Of a stretch of DNA of 64,000 nt, positions 1 through 11,488 are shown in pieces. Numbering within the stretch: the stretch's first letter is position 1; every line of letters begins with the position of its first letter. Where the stretch lies: positions 111,735,221 through 111,799,220 of the forward strand of contig CM054179.1 in NCBI GenBank assembly GCA_028829895.1, written 5' to 3'. The stretch comes from Sinotaia quadrata. Lineage: Eukaryota; Mollusca; Gastropoda; Architaenioglossa; Viviparidae. The translations under genes and the position numbers were made by a program. The notes beneath the pieces were generated by a model, which made no database searches, was not told the DNA's origin, and saw only the letters and a program-made list of their open reading frames with translations.

Positions 1-208
1 ATTTGACATTAAAGAACTTAATGACATTTATAAGGGTTTGCACATTTGACATTAAAGAACTTAATGACATTTATAAGGGTTTGCACATTTGACATTAAAG
101 AACTTAATGACATTTATAAGGGTTTGCACATTTGACATTAAAGAACTTAATGACATTTATATGGGTTTGCACATTTGACATTAAAGAACTTCATGACATT
201 TATATGGG
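1..208. repeat. 43-bp minisatellite, cut by the window edge
   Basis: Just under five near-identical 43-bp units, each containing catttgacattaaagaactt. The last unit is slightly diverged and ends about 35 bp past the stop codon of gene B (gene B is on the minus strand), so the array lies in or just beyond its 3' untranslated region. Confidence 0.95.
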
Positions 209-243
209 CGCTTGCAGTACAAACCATACGTACGTCCGCAATA

Positions 244-314
244 CTATTGGTTGAGACTGTCACTGACATCACCAAGGTCATCAATGTTTGCGTATTCTGA
301 ACATGGATCCGTTT
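244..314 (-). CDS. Gene B terminal exon with ITIM
   Basis: Acceptor gctgaacag lies just above 314; entry is phase 1, followed by 22 codons and TAG at 244-246. The first two bases (AA) complete the codon begun by the G at 2126, giving Glu. The residues include S-E-Y-A-N-I, a strict match to the ITIM consensus [S/I/V/L]xYxx[I/V/L], in an acidic context (DDLGD) typical of SH2-binding tails. No coding continuation is visible below 244, where the 43-bp minisatellite starts. In-frame joining to 2126-2539 across about 1.8 kb supports this as the true C-terminus. If it were skipped, the 2126-2539 exon would end three codons past its donor, at 2115. Confidence 0.65.
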
Positions 315-2125
315 CTGTTCAGCAGTAAACGATAAATAAAGGAGGAATGTTAAACTAATCAACGCATTAGGCTGCCGATAACAAAAAGAAAATTAATTAT
401 AATTAGCTTGTGAAAAATCAATAGGAATATTTCTAACACGTTATTCGCGTATTCTTTGCAATTAGCGCCATCTCTAGACATATCCGCTACTTTGGGGCGC
501 TACAATCATACATCTCACATTCTGTCGAAACATGGGAGGATAATTCGATGCAGTTTTTTAACTGTATGTTTGTTTTCGTATTTGTTTGCTCGTATTGCCT
601 ATCAACATAAAGAATTGCGTGTAATAAATTTAACTACAATATTATCAAACACAAAATTCACATTTATAGGTGGACCGAAAGACACGCTGGCGCAGCTAAT
701 CCGCGAATGTTACATCTTGGTCCATCACGTGATCAACAATTTTCTTAAGTAGGATCATTGTTTTGCATTATTAGCTACATTGACCAAGCATGGGCCCAGG
801 AGTTCTTTAGCGTGCTTTTGAATATGTGTTTGAATCAAGTCAGGACGAAATTGACGTCATCGAGCTTGACGTCAATGACGTTTGCTGTGAAAAAATTACA
901 ACCTTTCACTGTTGACGAGTTTGTACACAAGTATTCGTGCGGCGTTGGAATGCTTATGTCCAGAGAAAAGTTTTTTGTCAAGTATACGTTTTTCGCAGTT
1001 TACAGTTACAAGGAAGAAAAAATTCAGACAATGTTGAGAGAAATCCGAGCTTTTCCAAACATATTCCATCTGTCTTGATGAAAGTACACGCACGAATGAC
1101 TATGACAGCTAGCGCTTTTTATTCGTAGAGTTGATACAGATTTCAACATCACACAAAAATTGCTGAAGTTGGCTAGCATGAAGGGTACAACAACAAGAAA
1201 GGATGTGTTGCATGAAGTTAAAAATTGCTTTTGGAAAATAATGGACTTAACTTTTCATACTTAAATGTGTTAATACGCATAAGGCTATCCCATTGACCGG
1301 AAACATTAACGGTTAGGTTGGCTTGATACAGGCAAAAGGTAACTGAATCAGGGGCTGTATCGAAACCGATTGCAATACACTTTATCAATCACCGAAGAAT
1401 ATTGTGTGCAATACATCTGTATCATACACCGAACAACATTTGTGTGCAATTAACTGGGCGGCGTCCCATAACTTGAAAATCTGTTTTTAAGTTATATATT
1501 TTGTTAATATAAATTTCTTTTATTAATTTTTATTCATTGCATTGTAAAATTCTTATCTTCTCATCTCTATGGGAAATTCATTTTGTGATGTTTGCATTGT
1601 TTTTTTGTTGATTGTATTTTTTTAATAATACAATGGTGCCCCTCGAATCTGTTCGCGAAGTTATCAGCCAGAATTAATCACTGTGAGTCCGCCACCATCA
1701 CCCATAACAACGCGCGCGTACAGAACTTTGAGAACAGAAAATGGTGCATACCTTAAATACTGTAATAAGTACCTCTAGCACCGAGAGTGATGCACGCCTC
1801 AAACATCGAATTCAGTACCTCTAAGAACTTGCTAAAAGATTCTCAGAGGCACCATCAGTAATACAAAGAAAAAGAATAGCATAAAATACATTTTTGAAGT
1901 AAAATATAAAACGGCATTCAATAGGATTAAAAAAGAAAATTTCCTAAAGCTTAAGAGGAGAAAAAAGAAATTGTATAACATTAGACAAAAGTTACAAAGA
2001 GAAGGAGACGAAGAAGACTGTCAAACGTTTAACCAAATTAACCCCGTCACGCTTCGGAAGGCTTCACAAATTGCTATACAAGACTATTAAAAATACCAAA
2101 TCGAGTGTCTGAGTTCACACATTAC
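315..2125. other. Last intron of gene B; no clear gene
   Basis: AT-rich sequence. Two plus-strand ORFs (456-752, 758-1078) have no recognisable product. Two perfect TGACGTCA octamers lie at 852-859 and 867-874. About 1640-2090 has scattered coding-like stretches that could be a decayed transposable element, but nothing was identified. Confidence 0.5.
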
Positions 2126-2539
2126 CTAAGACATTTCCTTGCACAGCGGCCGACAGTTCAGCACCTTGAAGTGAGTCATCAGTCGTTTTGTCCTGTTGCA
2201 AGTGGGGATAACTCAGCATCACCGAATTAGTTTTCTGTGGTGACAGTGAGGTGCGGGAAGAAGTCCCATTACTTTGCTTTGCCATTTTATTTACTTGAGC
2301 GTATACATCACCTTGAGAGTTATCTACCGCTGGAACTTCATCTCCATTGTCTAGAACAAGATAGTGGTTAGCGTGCATTTCTTGCCTCATTTTCAATTTG
2401 TTGACAACAGCATAAACACACGATTCCTGAGCAATACCAGTCATTTCGAGGTTTTCTGTCTTGTCCCGCTCCAGATGTGTAATGTTCTGGGTGCAGTTGT
2501 CTCCCTGTTCGCACGTACTTTTAGTACTTTCTGCAGAGT
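2126..2539 (-). CDS. Gene B main cytoplasmic exon
   Basis: Acceptor tttttattcaag above 2539, entry phase 1, then 137 codons, then donor G|GTAATG (phase 1). The translated tail is hydrophilic and carries four tyrosine motifs of the YxxPhi kind: C-V-Y-A-V-V, N-H-Y-L-V-L, D-V-Y-A-Q-V and L-S-Y-P-H-L. The last is a strict ITIM, and YAQVN also fits an ITSM/Grb2-like context. Such motifs in animal Ig receptors recruit SH2 phosphatases or adaptors once phosphorylated; that is family knowledge, not shown here. Read-through without splicing ends at 2115. The upstream junction to the TM exon (3776-3882) is unresolved. Confidence 0.75.
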
Positions 2540-3208
2540 CTTGAATAAAAATACACAGTCAAAGAAATCAAATGGAAATCCCAACAAATCCAATGTTACC
2601 ACAACTGAATGCATGTGTCATAGAGCGATATTTTCTCTAATCTAAAGGAACAGCAAAAACAAAAATAAACACAAGAGTTACCACTAATCTTGTCTGCCCT
2701 CAGTGCTCATATTATTGAATTTCTTCGTCTCATCGATCAGCGGCGGTACCACTTTCAATAACTGTCATTAAACACTTTAGACTGGAAACTCAGGATGTAT
2801 TGCGGTAGTATTATTTGTGAACAGTCACCGTGGAAATGTCGTTATAGTGAGTGTGAACAGTACTTGTTAAATACAAATTAGCAACACACCAATATGCATG
2901 TTTTGCTGGTTGCAGATGGTGATGTTTATATTGTAGTTGTGTATATTTATATTGTAGTTGTGTGTATATTGTTTTGTATCTCGTAACTTGGGACAATTTG
3001 AGACACAATGCGTATTTTTTCTTAACCGTTTATAAACGATTTCTTTATGGAAATCTTTTCCGTTGATTTGAAAAACATGACGGTGATACAAATTTAATTT
3101 TCGTAATTCACAGGGTCATTGAATCAAACAGTTGTCCATGTATTTCGAGATGAACAAAGTTAAACACTTAACTTTTATACAACACACTGACACAAAACCC
3201 AGGTACAA

Positions 3209-3282
3209 AGATAGATAGATAGGTAGGTAGGTAGGTATGTAGATAGGTAGGTAGACAGACAGACAGACAGACAGACAGATAG

Positions 3283-3313
<31 letters not shown>

Positions 3314-3412
3314 GATAGATGGAGGACGTATGGCTGGATAGAAGGTTGGGCTGATGGAAGGATGGATAGAAGGATGGGCTGATGGAAGGATGGATAGAAG
3401 GATGGGCTGACA
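3209..3412. repeat. GATA/GACA/GGTA microsatellite plus 28-bp repeat
   Basis: Tetranucleotide tract of tagg, gaca and gata units, followed by roughly three copies of a 28-bp unit containing gatggatagaaggatgggct. ORFs through it are repeat artefacts rich in YLSI or CLSV. Confidence 0.95.
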
Positions 3413-3687
3413 GATGTAGGGATAGATACAATTTTCAGTTAGAAAAATAGTGATCAAATATTTAGAATTTACAGACTGTATAAATAGCAATGGTGATATA
3501 ATAATGTAACTGAATCGAATGAAACCACTGAGATAGGCAGTCATTTTGTATGTGAGTGAAACAAAATTAATTACTTCATGAATTAAGGGATTTTTCAATT
3601 GTGAAATATTATTTAAGTACAAAAAGTAGCTTGTAGGCTTCATTTAGATTCTGTAATGATGGCAAACAACTATAGTTGGCCTAACAT

Positions 3688-3713
3688 AACATAACCTTAT
3701 TTAAGGTTATGTT
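3688..3713. repeat. Perfect 11-bp inverted repeat (hairpin)
   Basis: aacataacctt, a 4-base loop (attt), then aaggttatgtt: a perfect stem in AT-rich intron DNA. Possibly the footprint of a small palindromic element; no function seen. Confidence 0.7.
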
Positions 3714-3775
3714 TTACTCTTTCACAAAGATCGTTGAATGATAATGTTAATTAGAGTAATGAATAAATAAAAAAA

Positions 3776-3882
3776 TCACGAACGTCTCCTTTTGTTCATA
3801 ATGACAATGACGACAATGATGACAATGATGATAATGATGATGGCAATAATGATGATAAGTACAAGTCCACCACCACCAATAG
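3776..3882 (-). CDS. Gene B TM exon
   Basis: Acceptor cccatcctgcag above 3882, entry phase 1, joining in frame to the Ig exon at 5239 (G|CT gives Ala). It encodes I-G-G-G-G then about 23 residues that are almost only Ile and Val, then M-N-K-R-R-R-S and TGA at 3776-3778. This is a textbook TM helix with a basic stop-transfer. The helix is encoded by imperfect ATC/ATT/GTC triplet repeats, so a trinucleotide tract here serves as coding sequence. Whether the exon is terminal (162-residue short form) or splices on to 2126-2539 is open: nearby GT sites (TTC|GTGATT, GAC|GTTCGT) are poor and the better one is in the wrong phase. Confidence 0.7.
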
Positions 3883-3923
3883 CTGCAGGATGGGAAGTTT
3901 GCCTTTCTGCAATATATAGTGAT

Positions 3924-5175
<1,252 letters not shown>

Positions 5176-5238
5176 TTCTATAAGCTTGCAGCAAAATTTC
5201 AGTAAATAATCAACACCTTTCCAAATTGACCAACTTAC

Positions 5239-5428
5239 CGATCTCAACAGTGCCAGCATATTCCTCAGGTAACGGATTAAACTGAATACCATACGTGTAT
5301 GTGCCATCATTTTCTGGCAATGGTACTGTCAGCGAACAGTATTTTCTCTTTCTCCAAGACCCAGAGATGGGTGTCCATTGAGAGTCACTGGAAAATGTTC
5401 CTGGAAGTGTTTTGGCATCTGTTCTTTT
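5239..5428 (-). CDS. Gene B Ig domain, C-terminal half
   Basis: Acceptor gtcttttag above 5428, phase 0 entry, 63 codons plus one base, donor G|GTAAGT (phase 1). It completes the Ig domain begun in 6188-6318. Residues 65-127 of the model include K-Y-C-S-L-T-V, an E-strand-like segment with Cys95, then E-N-D-G-T-Y-T-Y, matching the canonical D-x-G-x-Y-x-C F-strand motif except that the Cys is Tyr110. The usual B-F disulfide therefore cannot form in the standard way; Cys28, 43, 55 and 95 must pair otherwise. A phase-0 intron inside the Ig domain separates this gene from the single-exon Ig domains of genes A, C and D. Confidence 0.75.
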
Positions 5429-5509
5429 CTAAAAGACAGCATGGACAAGGAAAATGGACGAAGAAAATGTTTTCTTTATAAGCCTTAATAAAACGTGCGT
5501 ATAGCTGGG

Positions 5510-5716
5510 GACGTCTAGAATTTTATTGCAATGTACATAATGACTTAAGACGTCTAGAATTTTATTGCAATGTACATAATGACTTAAGACGTCTAGAATT
5601 TTATTGCAATGTACATAATGACTTAGGACGTCTAGAATTTTATTGCAATGTACATAATGACTTAAGACGTCTAGAATTTTATTGCAATGTACATAATGAC
5701 TTAAGACGTCTAGAAG
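5510..5716. repeat. 39-bp minisatellite
   Basis: About 5.3 units containing gacgtctagaattttattgc, between the two Ig half-exons of gene B. Confidence 0.97.
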
Positions 5717-6187
5717 CTTATCGCAGTGAACAGTCGGAACATTCCAGAAATTTGCTCTTTTATTGTTTATCGGTCAAAACACAGTTCGGCCAATCTCAAG
5801 AGCAGCTATGTTGTCCTGTGTGAATGTCAGTTAGGAACATCAAAAGTACGTTAACTGAGACGAAATAAAATAAATTATTATGGCTTTAGTTTCGTGTATA
5901 CTCAAGGATAATTAAATCGAAGCATAGAAAAGTCAATCAGTCATGTTGAAGTAATCAACTAATTCTGCAACAATTAAAACAATATAATTTCTCTACAATA
6001 ATATAGCTACCTATTGTCACAGGAAAACTTGTTACACACACACATAGAGAGAGAGGGGAGGTACAGACAAACAGGGTGTGACAGAGGCAGAAATAGAGAG
6101 GCAGGCAGAGAAAGATAGAAGAAGTGAAAAGCAGGAAAATGGCATACGAATGTAAGAAATCTCTGGAGGATATTTCTTTTTCTTTAC

Positions 6188-6318
6188 CTGGTTCCTTTGC
6201 CACTGGTAGAAGGTGCATGCGTGAATTTGTTGGTTCTCTGTCCATAATGAGCAAGTGGCCGATAGTGTCCAGTTCTGCGTTGTAGACAGAAAACTGCAAG
6301 TGACGTTGCCGTTGCTAC
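6188..6318 (-). CDS. Gene B Ig domain, N-terminal half
   Basis: Acceptor cgtgtgttgcag above 6318, phase 1 entry, 43 codons, donor CAG|GTAAAG (phase 0). It joins the signal exon in frame (G|GT gives Gly21). Residues 21-64 contain N-V-T-C-S-F, a B-strand-like segment with Cys28 and an N-glycosylation sequon, then Cys43 and Cys55, and F-Y-Q-W-Q, where Trp60 sits as the core Trp of strand C. The length and order fit a V-like Ig domain completed by 5239-5428. The frame reads on a little past the donor before stopping. Confidence 0.75.
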
Positions 6319-7743
6319 CTGCAACACACGAATGCATCAAGTTTATTTTTGTCGACGTATGTACGCACACCTGTGTACCTGTAGAGAAAGTTCTCTAAAA
6401 TCATCTAAACGGTGCGCAGACGGTTAATCGCGCGTCACTTAATAGCGGACAGTTAAGCGCAGACAGATAACCGCAGACAGTTCAACACTAAGACAGTTCA
6501 CCGCGTGACAACTAAACGGACATACTTTTAATCGCACGACACTTCCACGCCGTTGTTTACATGTATATCAGCTATTTAAAAGTAGACATTGTACACTGTA
6601 TTGACAGTGCTAATATTTCGGAAATACTTGTTTACTTAACCTTCTATTGCTCATCTTTCGCATTCTTAACATAATTTCCAGTTCCAGACAGTACATAGAA
6701 GTTTCTTATTTCAAATTTCTTGGATACAGTTTAATAGTACGACAGTAGGTTATGAAAGACCTCTTATTTTTTCTTTTTTTATAAACTTTTATCATTTTTT
6801 TCCTTGTGTACCTGATTTTATATACTTTTTTGCGACAAAGCACGTTTAACTGATGACGATTAACTGTCATGCGATTAACTGTCTTCGCGATTATTTGTCA
6901 TACCGTTTAGGTGGTTCGACTTTAAGTGATGCGATTAAATGTCTATAAATCCATCTAAATCAGGTCATGTAAAAATTTTACATTTCACTAAACTGTTTAA
7001 TATTACAAAGGCAGTATGATGAAAACTAGATTTTATTTTGTTCGATGACAAAGCAGTTGGATTTTTTTATTTTGTTTCTTGGGTTTTTTTTTTGGGGGGG
7101 CGCCTGGAGTGGGAGCTTTGGAGGTACAGTTCGAGCGCCGCCCACCTTCATGCTGCCAATAAAATTATCCTCTATCCCAGTGTCTACATCTTCATGCTGC
7201 CAATAAAACTATCCTCTATCCCAGTGTCTACATCTTCATGCTGCCAATAAAACTATCCTCTATCCCAGTGTCTACATCTTCATGCTGCCAATAAAACTAT
7301 CTTCTATCCCAGTGTCTGCATCTTCATGCTGCCAATAAAATTATCCTCTATCCCAGTGTCTACATGAATGTTTGAATAGAAGTCTACACTCTCATTGCAT
7401 CACACAATCTGGCATTAAAAAGTGAATATCGTTTAATCTAAATGTTTAAAGCTGACAAAAGTGTATGTATATGTGTGTATGTTAGTATGCATCTTATTGT
7501 TCAAATGTGTGTGTGATTGCATGAGAGACAGACAATGAGGGAGAAAGACGATAGAAAACATGATTTATATAATTTCAATAACCACTTAAAGATTAAGATG
7601 TTTATGAAATATGTTTTAAATTTATTCTAAAATATAAGCTAGTCATTAAAAATGTTGGAAGAATAAATTATTTAAAGTCGCATTGGTGCGTGAGAAGTAA
7701 AGATAAAATGCAATATTACGATAATAAAAATGAATTCACTTAC
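6319..7743. other. First intron of gene B
   Basis: Mostly unique AT-rich sequence, with a cluster of short phrases of the type acagttaa/cgcgacag near 6400-6540 and 6840-6940 that look like a degenerate repeat, plus the 44-bp minisatellite. No exon seen. Confidence 0.5.
7146..7365. repeat. 44-bp minisatellite
   Basis: Five units of a 44-bp repeat containing cttcatgctgccaataaaac, with few differences between units. Confidence 0.97.
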
Positions 7744-7804
7744 CGTTAATATAGGCAATAAATATTAAAAATACAGCCAACTGTAAAAACGCTTCAAACT
7801 GCAT
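7744..7804 (-). CDS. Gene B signal-peptide exon
   Basis: ATG at 7804-7802, 20 codons, donor G|GTAAGT, phase 1. The peptide (M-Q-F-E-A-F then a Leu/Val/Phe/Ile-rich core, ending A-Y-I-N-G) is a typical cleaved signal sequence targeting the product to the ER. The start is the first ATG in frame; no upstream continuation is needed. The terminal TM exon at 8444-8709 belongs to the gene upstream and ends about 640 bp away, so genes are packed head to tail on this strand. Confidence 0.75.
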
Positions 7805-8034
7805 TGTCAGTCATCACGTCCGTTGCATCTTTATCTTTAAATATTCTTGAACACAGGCAACACGGCGTTACATGGACGTGATCGAGTAAATGTGAGGGAA
7901 GTGTGTGTGTGTATGTGTGTGTGGTGAAAGGGAAGAATGTCAGGATACTATGAGTAAACGAAGAACAGATTATAAACGAACGAACATGTCCGCTTATGAC
8001 AAAGGTTTAGCACTTTTTCCCTATCGGCCACCAC

Positions 8035-8036
<2 letters not shown>

Positions 8037-8098
<62 letters not shown>

Positions 8099-8129
8099 TG
8101 TGGGTGGGAAGGAGAGAGAGAGAGAGAGA
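8037..8129. repeat. (TG)n with (GA)n tail
   Basis: About 70 bases of TG followed by a short GA tract, upstream of gene B on the minus strand. Confidence 0.97.
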
Positions 8130-8341
8130 AATCAGTTTGCAGGTCAATAGCGATTTCCGATTTTTAGCTAGAGGGAGTGAAGCTGAGGTGTGAAACGCGA
8201 TATTCGCAACAGGGTTCTAATGTGTCAGTCCGCTAAACATATAGGCCCTAAAGCGTGCTATAAGAACACAATAATAAATAAATAAATAAATCCTACAATT
8301 TACAAAAACCTTCATGTTTCCAAAGGCCTCAGTTAGAGAGT

Positions 8342-8347
8342 TTTATT
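8342..8347 (-). promoter_or_regulatory. Possible poly(A) signal
   Basis: AATAAA on the minus strand about 100 bp past the stop codon of the 8444-8709 exon. Correct hexamer and distance, but the sequence is AT-rich so chance is possible. Confidence 0.4.
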
Positions 8348-8443
8348 TAAATCTGAAGTTTGTACTATTTCTTTAGTAGCCGAACGTGACGAAACTTTGC
8401 ACCACCTAGAGATACTTAGTGCACAGAACTTATTGTAGGATTT

Positions 8444-8709
8444 TTAGCCAATCAAATAATTCCTTCTGCTGGGTTTCCTCTGGGTTTTGTTTGAACAACA
8501 AACATTGTTGCGCCCATATAAAATGTTGGATTCACTGTAAATCATAGTAAAACCATTCAGTGACATCTTGGCAGAAAACAAAAGAGAAGCAATGAATACA
8601 CTTGAAATCACTATGACGGCGAAGCAAATGATATCGAAAAAAATTAACCCGTTTGTTTGATAATGATGGGTTGACACACGTTTTCCATCGACATTGTTAT
8701 CACCTGTTA
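8444..8709 (-). CDS. TM and short-tail terminal exon
   Basis: Acceptor ttatctgtttttcag above 8709, phase 1 entry, 87 codons, TAA at 8444-8446. It encodes a hydrophilic stem of about 17 residues (from T-G-D-N-N), one TM helix (G-L-I-F-F-D-I-I-C-F-A-V-I-V-I-S-S-V-F-I-A) and a tail rich in Ser, Asn, Lys and Arg ending N-Y-L-I-G. One tail segment is F-T-M-I-Y-S-E-S. Entry phase and layout match the TM exons of the cluster, so it should follow an Ig exon. Which Ig exon is unknown: none is visible between it and 17 kb. It could be an alternative 3' end for gene A (signal 25967, Ig 21168, stem 19582) or the surviving end of a decayed gene. Confidence 0.65.
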
Positions 8710-8967
8710 CTGAAAAACAGATAAAAAAAAATAGTTTTAAAAAAAACCAACCTGTTCTAAACGCACTCAACAAAAGTTAACAACATAACAAGTTTAAAGC
8801 CTAAGGTGGAAGTACATTTACACATTATTTGTCAAAGGGAGATAAATATGTTCAACATAAAGCTGACATATATACTAAAGTAAGTAGTATTGTGAAACTA
8901 AGGGCAAGACTCTTCTCGGGCACGAAGACAATAAAGGAGATGAAAGGATTCTTCTTATATTCGAGGG
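8710..8967. other. Unique spacer
   Basis: No feature seen besides the polypyrimidine tract of the acceptor at 8710. Confidence 0.5.
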
Positions 8968-9186
8968 AGAAGTGGTGTACCTTTGACATTGTTGCACTGT
9001 GTACGCCCGGTCAGATTATGTGGGAGAAGTGGTGTACCTTAGACATTGTTGCACTGTGTACGCCCGGTCAGATTATGTAGCAGAAGTGGTGTACCTTAGA
9101 CATTGTTGCACTGTGTACGCCCGGTCAGATTATGTAGCAGAAGTGGTGTACCTTAGACATTGTTGCACTGTGTACGCCCGGTCAGA
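8968..9186. repeat. 57-bp minisatellite
   Basis: Four near-identical 57-bp units containing gcactgtgtacgcccggtca. Because 57 is divisible by 3, all frames repeat a 19-residue peptide. I read this as non-coding. Confidence 0.96.
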
Positions 9187-10095
9187 GAGGACAAAACCAG
9201 AGGGTCGTGCAGAAATAGAGGATCAGATTCATAAAAGATTTTAATGATTTTTTTCAAATGGAACATGTCTTGAAAAATATAGAAAGAAATAATGCAGAGA
9301 AGTCGTATACTATTGGTACTGTTGACATTAGATACAGATGCACTGTATCGGTTTTCAAATGAAGCACAGCCGTCAGGTCATTTAGTGCACATAATTAACT
9401 ATAATGAGCAGGACCCAACACAAATATAATTGATGTTGAGTTTAATTGTAAAAAATAGAAATTTTAATAATTGATGTTGAGCTTATTTGTCAAAGACAGA
9501 AATTTTACATATATATGGAAGGAATAAACCAGATTTTATATAGTCTTGTGATTTATTGAATTGAATCATGAAACGTTGTAATACTGAGTCTGAAAATGGT
9601 CTTACATTTGTCTCCATGGCTGAAATTAAAAACTTATCAGTTTTGCTATAGAATATTATATATTATATTGTTTCTATTTTTTATTGACAAATACATAAAT
9701 TTGATATTTTTAACCCAAAATTTAAAAGACTTACAATTGATTTAAATTATAACAGAAAGTATCTAATATTTTTAATATCTGCACACACACACACACACAC
9801 ACACGCTCATATACATTCATGCGATCATACATTTTGCAATAACTTTGAATGCTTTTTATGTATCTGTAAGCCTTAGCCTGGTGGCCGGGCAGGCCTCGCC
9901 CAGCGCATTAAGATGAAAAACTAATTTTCATATTTAACATCTCTACCCACGAACAAACCCGGAAAGTCGGAATCTACTATCATGCTGTTTCGTAATGTTA
10001 ATTCCTATTCCTGTTTTCTCTGGATTTATGGTCACGTGTTCCGTCTGTATATATAACGTCCTAGTTGTTATTGTGATGGAGTGTGTATTTTAGTA
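9187..10095. other. Gene-free AT-rich spacer
   Basis: Unique sequence with a (CA)n tract at 9780-9804. No exon found on either strand. Confidence 0.5.
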
Positions 10096-10833
10096 TTGCT
10101 CGAGTTACGAGTGTTTAGCTTACTTATTTTGAGTACGTCTTTGTCTGAAGTGTGGTGTAGTTTGCTCGAGTGTTTAGCTTACTTATTTTGAGTATGTTTT
10201 TGTCTGAGGTGTGGTGTAGTTTGCTCGAGTTTTTAGCTTACTTATTTTGAGTACGTCTTTGGCTGAGGTGTGGTGTAGTTTGCTCGAGTTTTTAGCTTAC
10301 TTATTTTGAGTATGTCTTTGTCTGAGGTGTATGTAGTTTGCTCGAGTTTTTAGCTTACTTATTTTGAGTACGTCTTTGTTTGTTTGAGGTGTGTGTAGTT
10401 TGCTCGAGTTTTTAGCTTACTTATTTTGAGTACGTCTTTGGCTGAGGTGTGGTGTAGTTTGCTCGAGTTTTTAGCTTACTTATTTTGAGTATGTCTTTGT
10501 CTGAGGTGTATGTAGTTTGCTCGAGTTTTTAGCTTACTTATTTTGAGTACGTCTTTGTTTGTTTGAGGTGTGTGTAGTTTGCTCGAGTTTTTAGCTTACT
10601 TATTTTGAGTATGTCTTTGTTTGTCTCAGGTGTGTGTAGTTTGCTCGAGTTTTTAGCTTACTTATTTTGAGTACGTCTTTGTTTGTTTGAGGTGTGTGTA
10701 GTTTGCTCGAGTTTTTAGCTTACTTATTTTGAGTACGTCTTTGTCTGAGGTGTGGTGTAGTTTGCTCGAGCTACGAGTGTTTAGCTTACTTATTTTGAGT
10801 ATGTCTTTGTTTGTCTCAGGTGTGTGTAGTTTA
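10096..10833. repeat. About 60-bp minisatellite, 12 units
   Basis: Roughly twelve units containing tttgctcgagtttttagctt and ttattttgagtacgtctttg. Subtypes recur in blocks (with or without tttgtttg, and gtgtgtag or gtggtgtag), indicating growth by multi-unit duplications. Confidence 0.97.
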
Positions 10834-11225
10834 CGTACAGGTATTTTGGAGTACTACAGTTTCGAAGGCTGGTTGTATATTTGCGCTTTAAAGTTGGTTT
10901 CTTACTCATAGTACTTGATTTGCAAGTCTGATTTTAAGAGATGATGTATATTTTACAAGATTGCGTGTCTTAAATGGATTTGGAGATTAAGGTGTTGTGC
11001 TATTGGTTTTGCCGTAATTATATAATTTATTGATATTTTCACAGTTTATGCTATTATGCTTATGTAAGATGTGGTAATTAAAATCCAAATGCTATTTTAG
11101 GGCTCTGGCTTGTGTGCTGATTGGTTTATTCATTAACTTGGGTTGAGGTCAATTAGAAGTGGATCTGCATAGGATAGTTTGGACATCACGAAGGCATGAT
11201 ACAAGCTAAACAAATTTTTCTTTCA

Positions 11226-11488
11226 CTGTTTGAACTCATAGTTTACATATCATTAATTCATAGTTACATATCATTAATTAAGTTCGCTATTGCTGTTTGA
11301 ACTCAAGAGTTTACATATCATTAATTAAGCTCGCTATTGCTGTTTGAACTCAAGAGTTTACATATCATTAATTAAGTTCGCTATTGCTGTTTGAACTCAA
11401 GAGTTTACATATCATTAATTAAGCTCGCTATTATTGTTTGAACTCAAGAGTTTATATATCATTAATTAAGTTCTCTATTGCTGTTTGT
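11226..11488. repeat. 47-bp minisatellite
   Basis: About five units containing catatcattaattaagttcg and gctgtttgaactcaagagtt, with variant first and last units. Confidence 0.95.

Larger units (their letters stand above)
2540..3775. other. Gene B intron, with tetranucleotide repeats
   Basis: Contains GATA/GACA/GGTA tetranucleotide runs (3209-3320), a 28-bp tandem repeat (3330-3412) and a perfect hairpin (3688-3713). A short minus-strand stretch near 2700-2790 has weak splice-like borders but meets an in-frame stop. No exon could be supported. Confidence 0.5.

Noticed and set aside
456..1128. Plus-strand ORFs of 98 and 106 codons
   Set aside because: No recognisable domain and no exon borders; overlapping frames are equally open.
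2700..2790. Minus-strand exon candidate linking the gene B TM and tail
   Set aside because: The best-bordered version meets an in-frame TAG just before the donor; other versions need weak donors.
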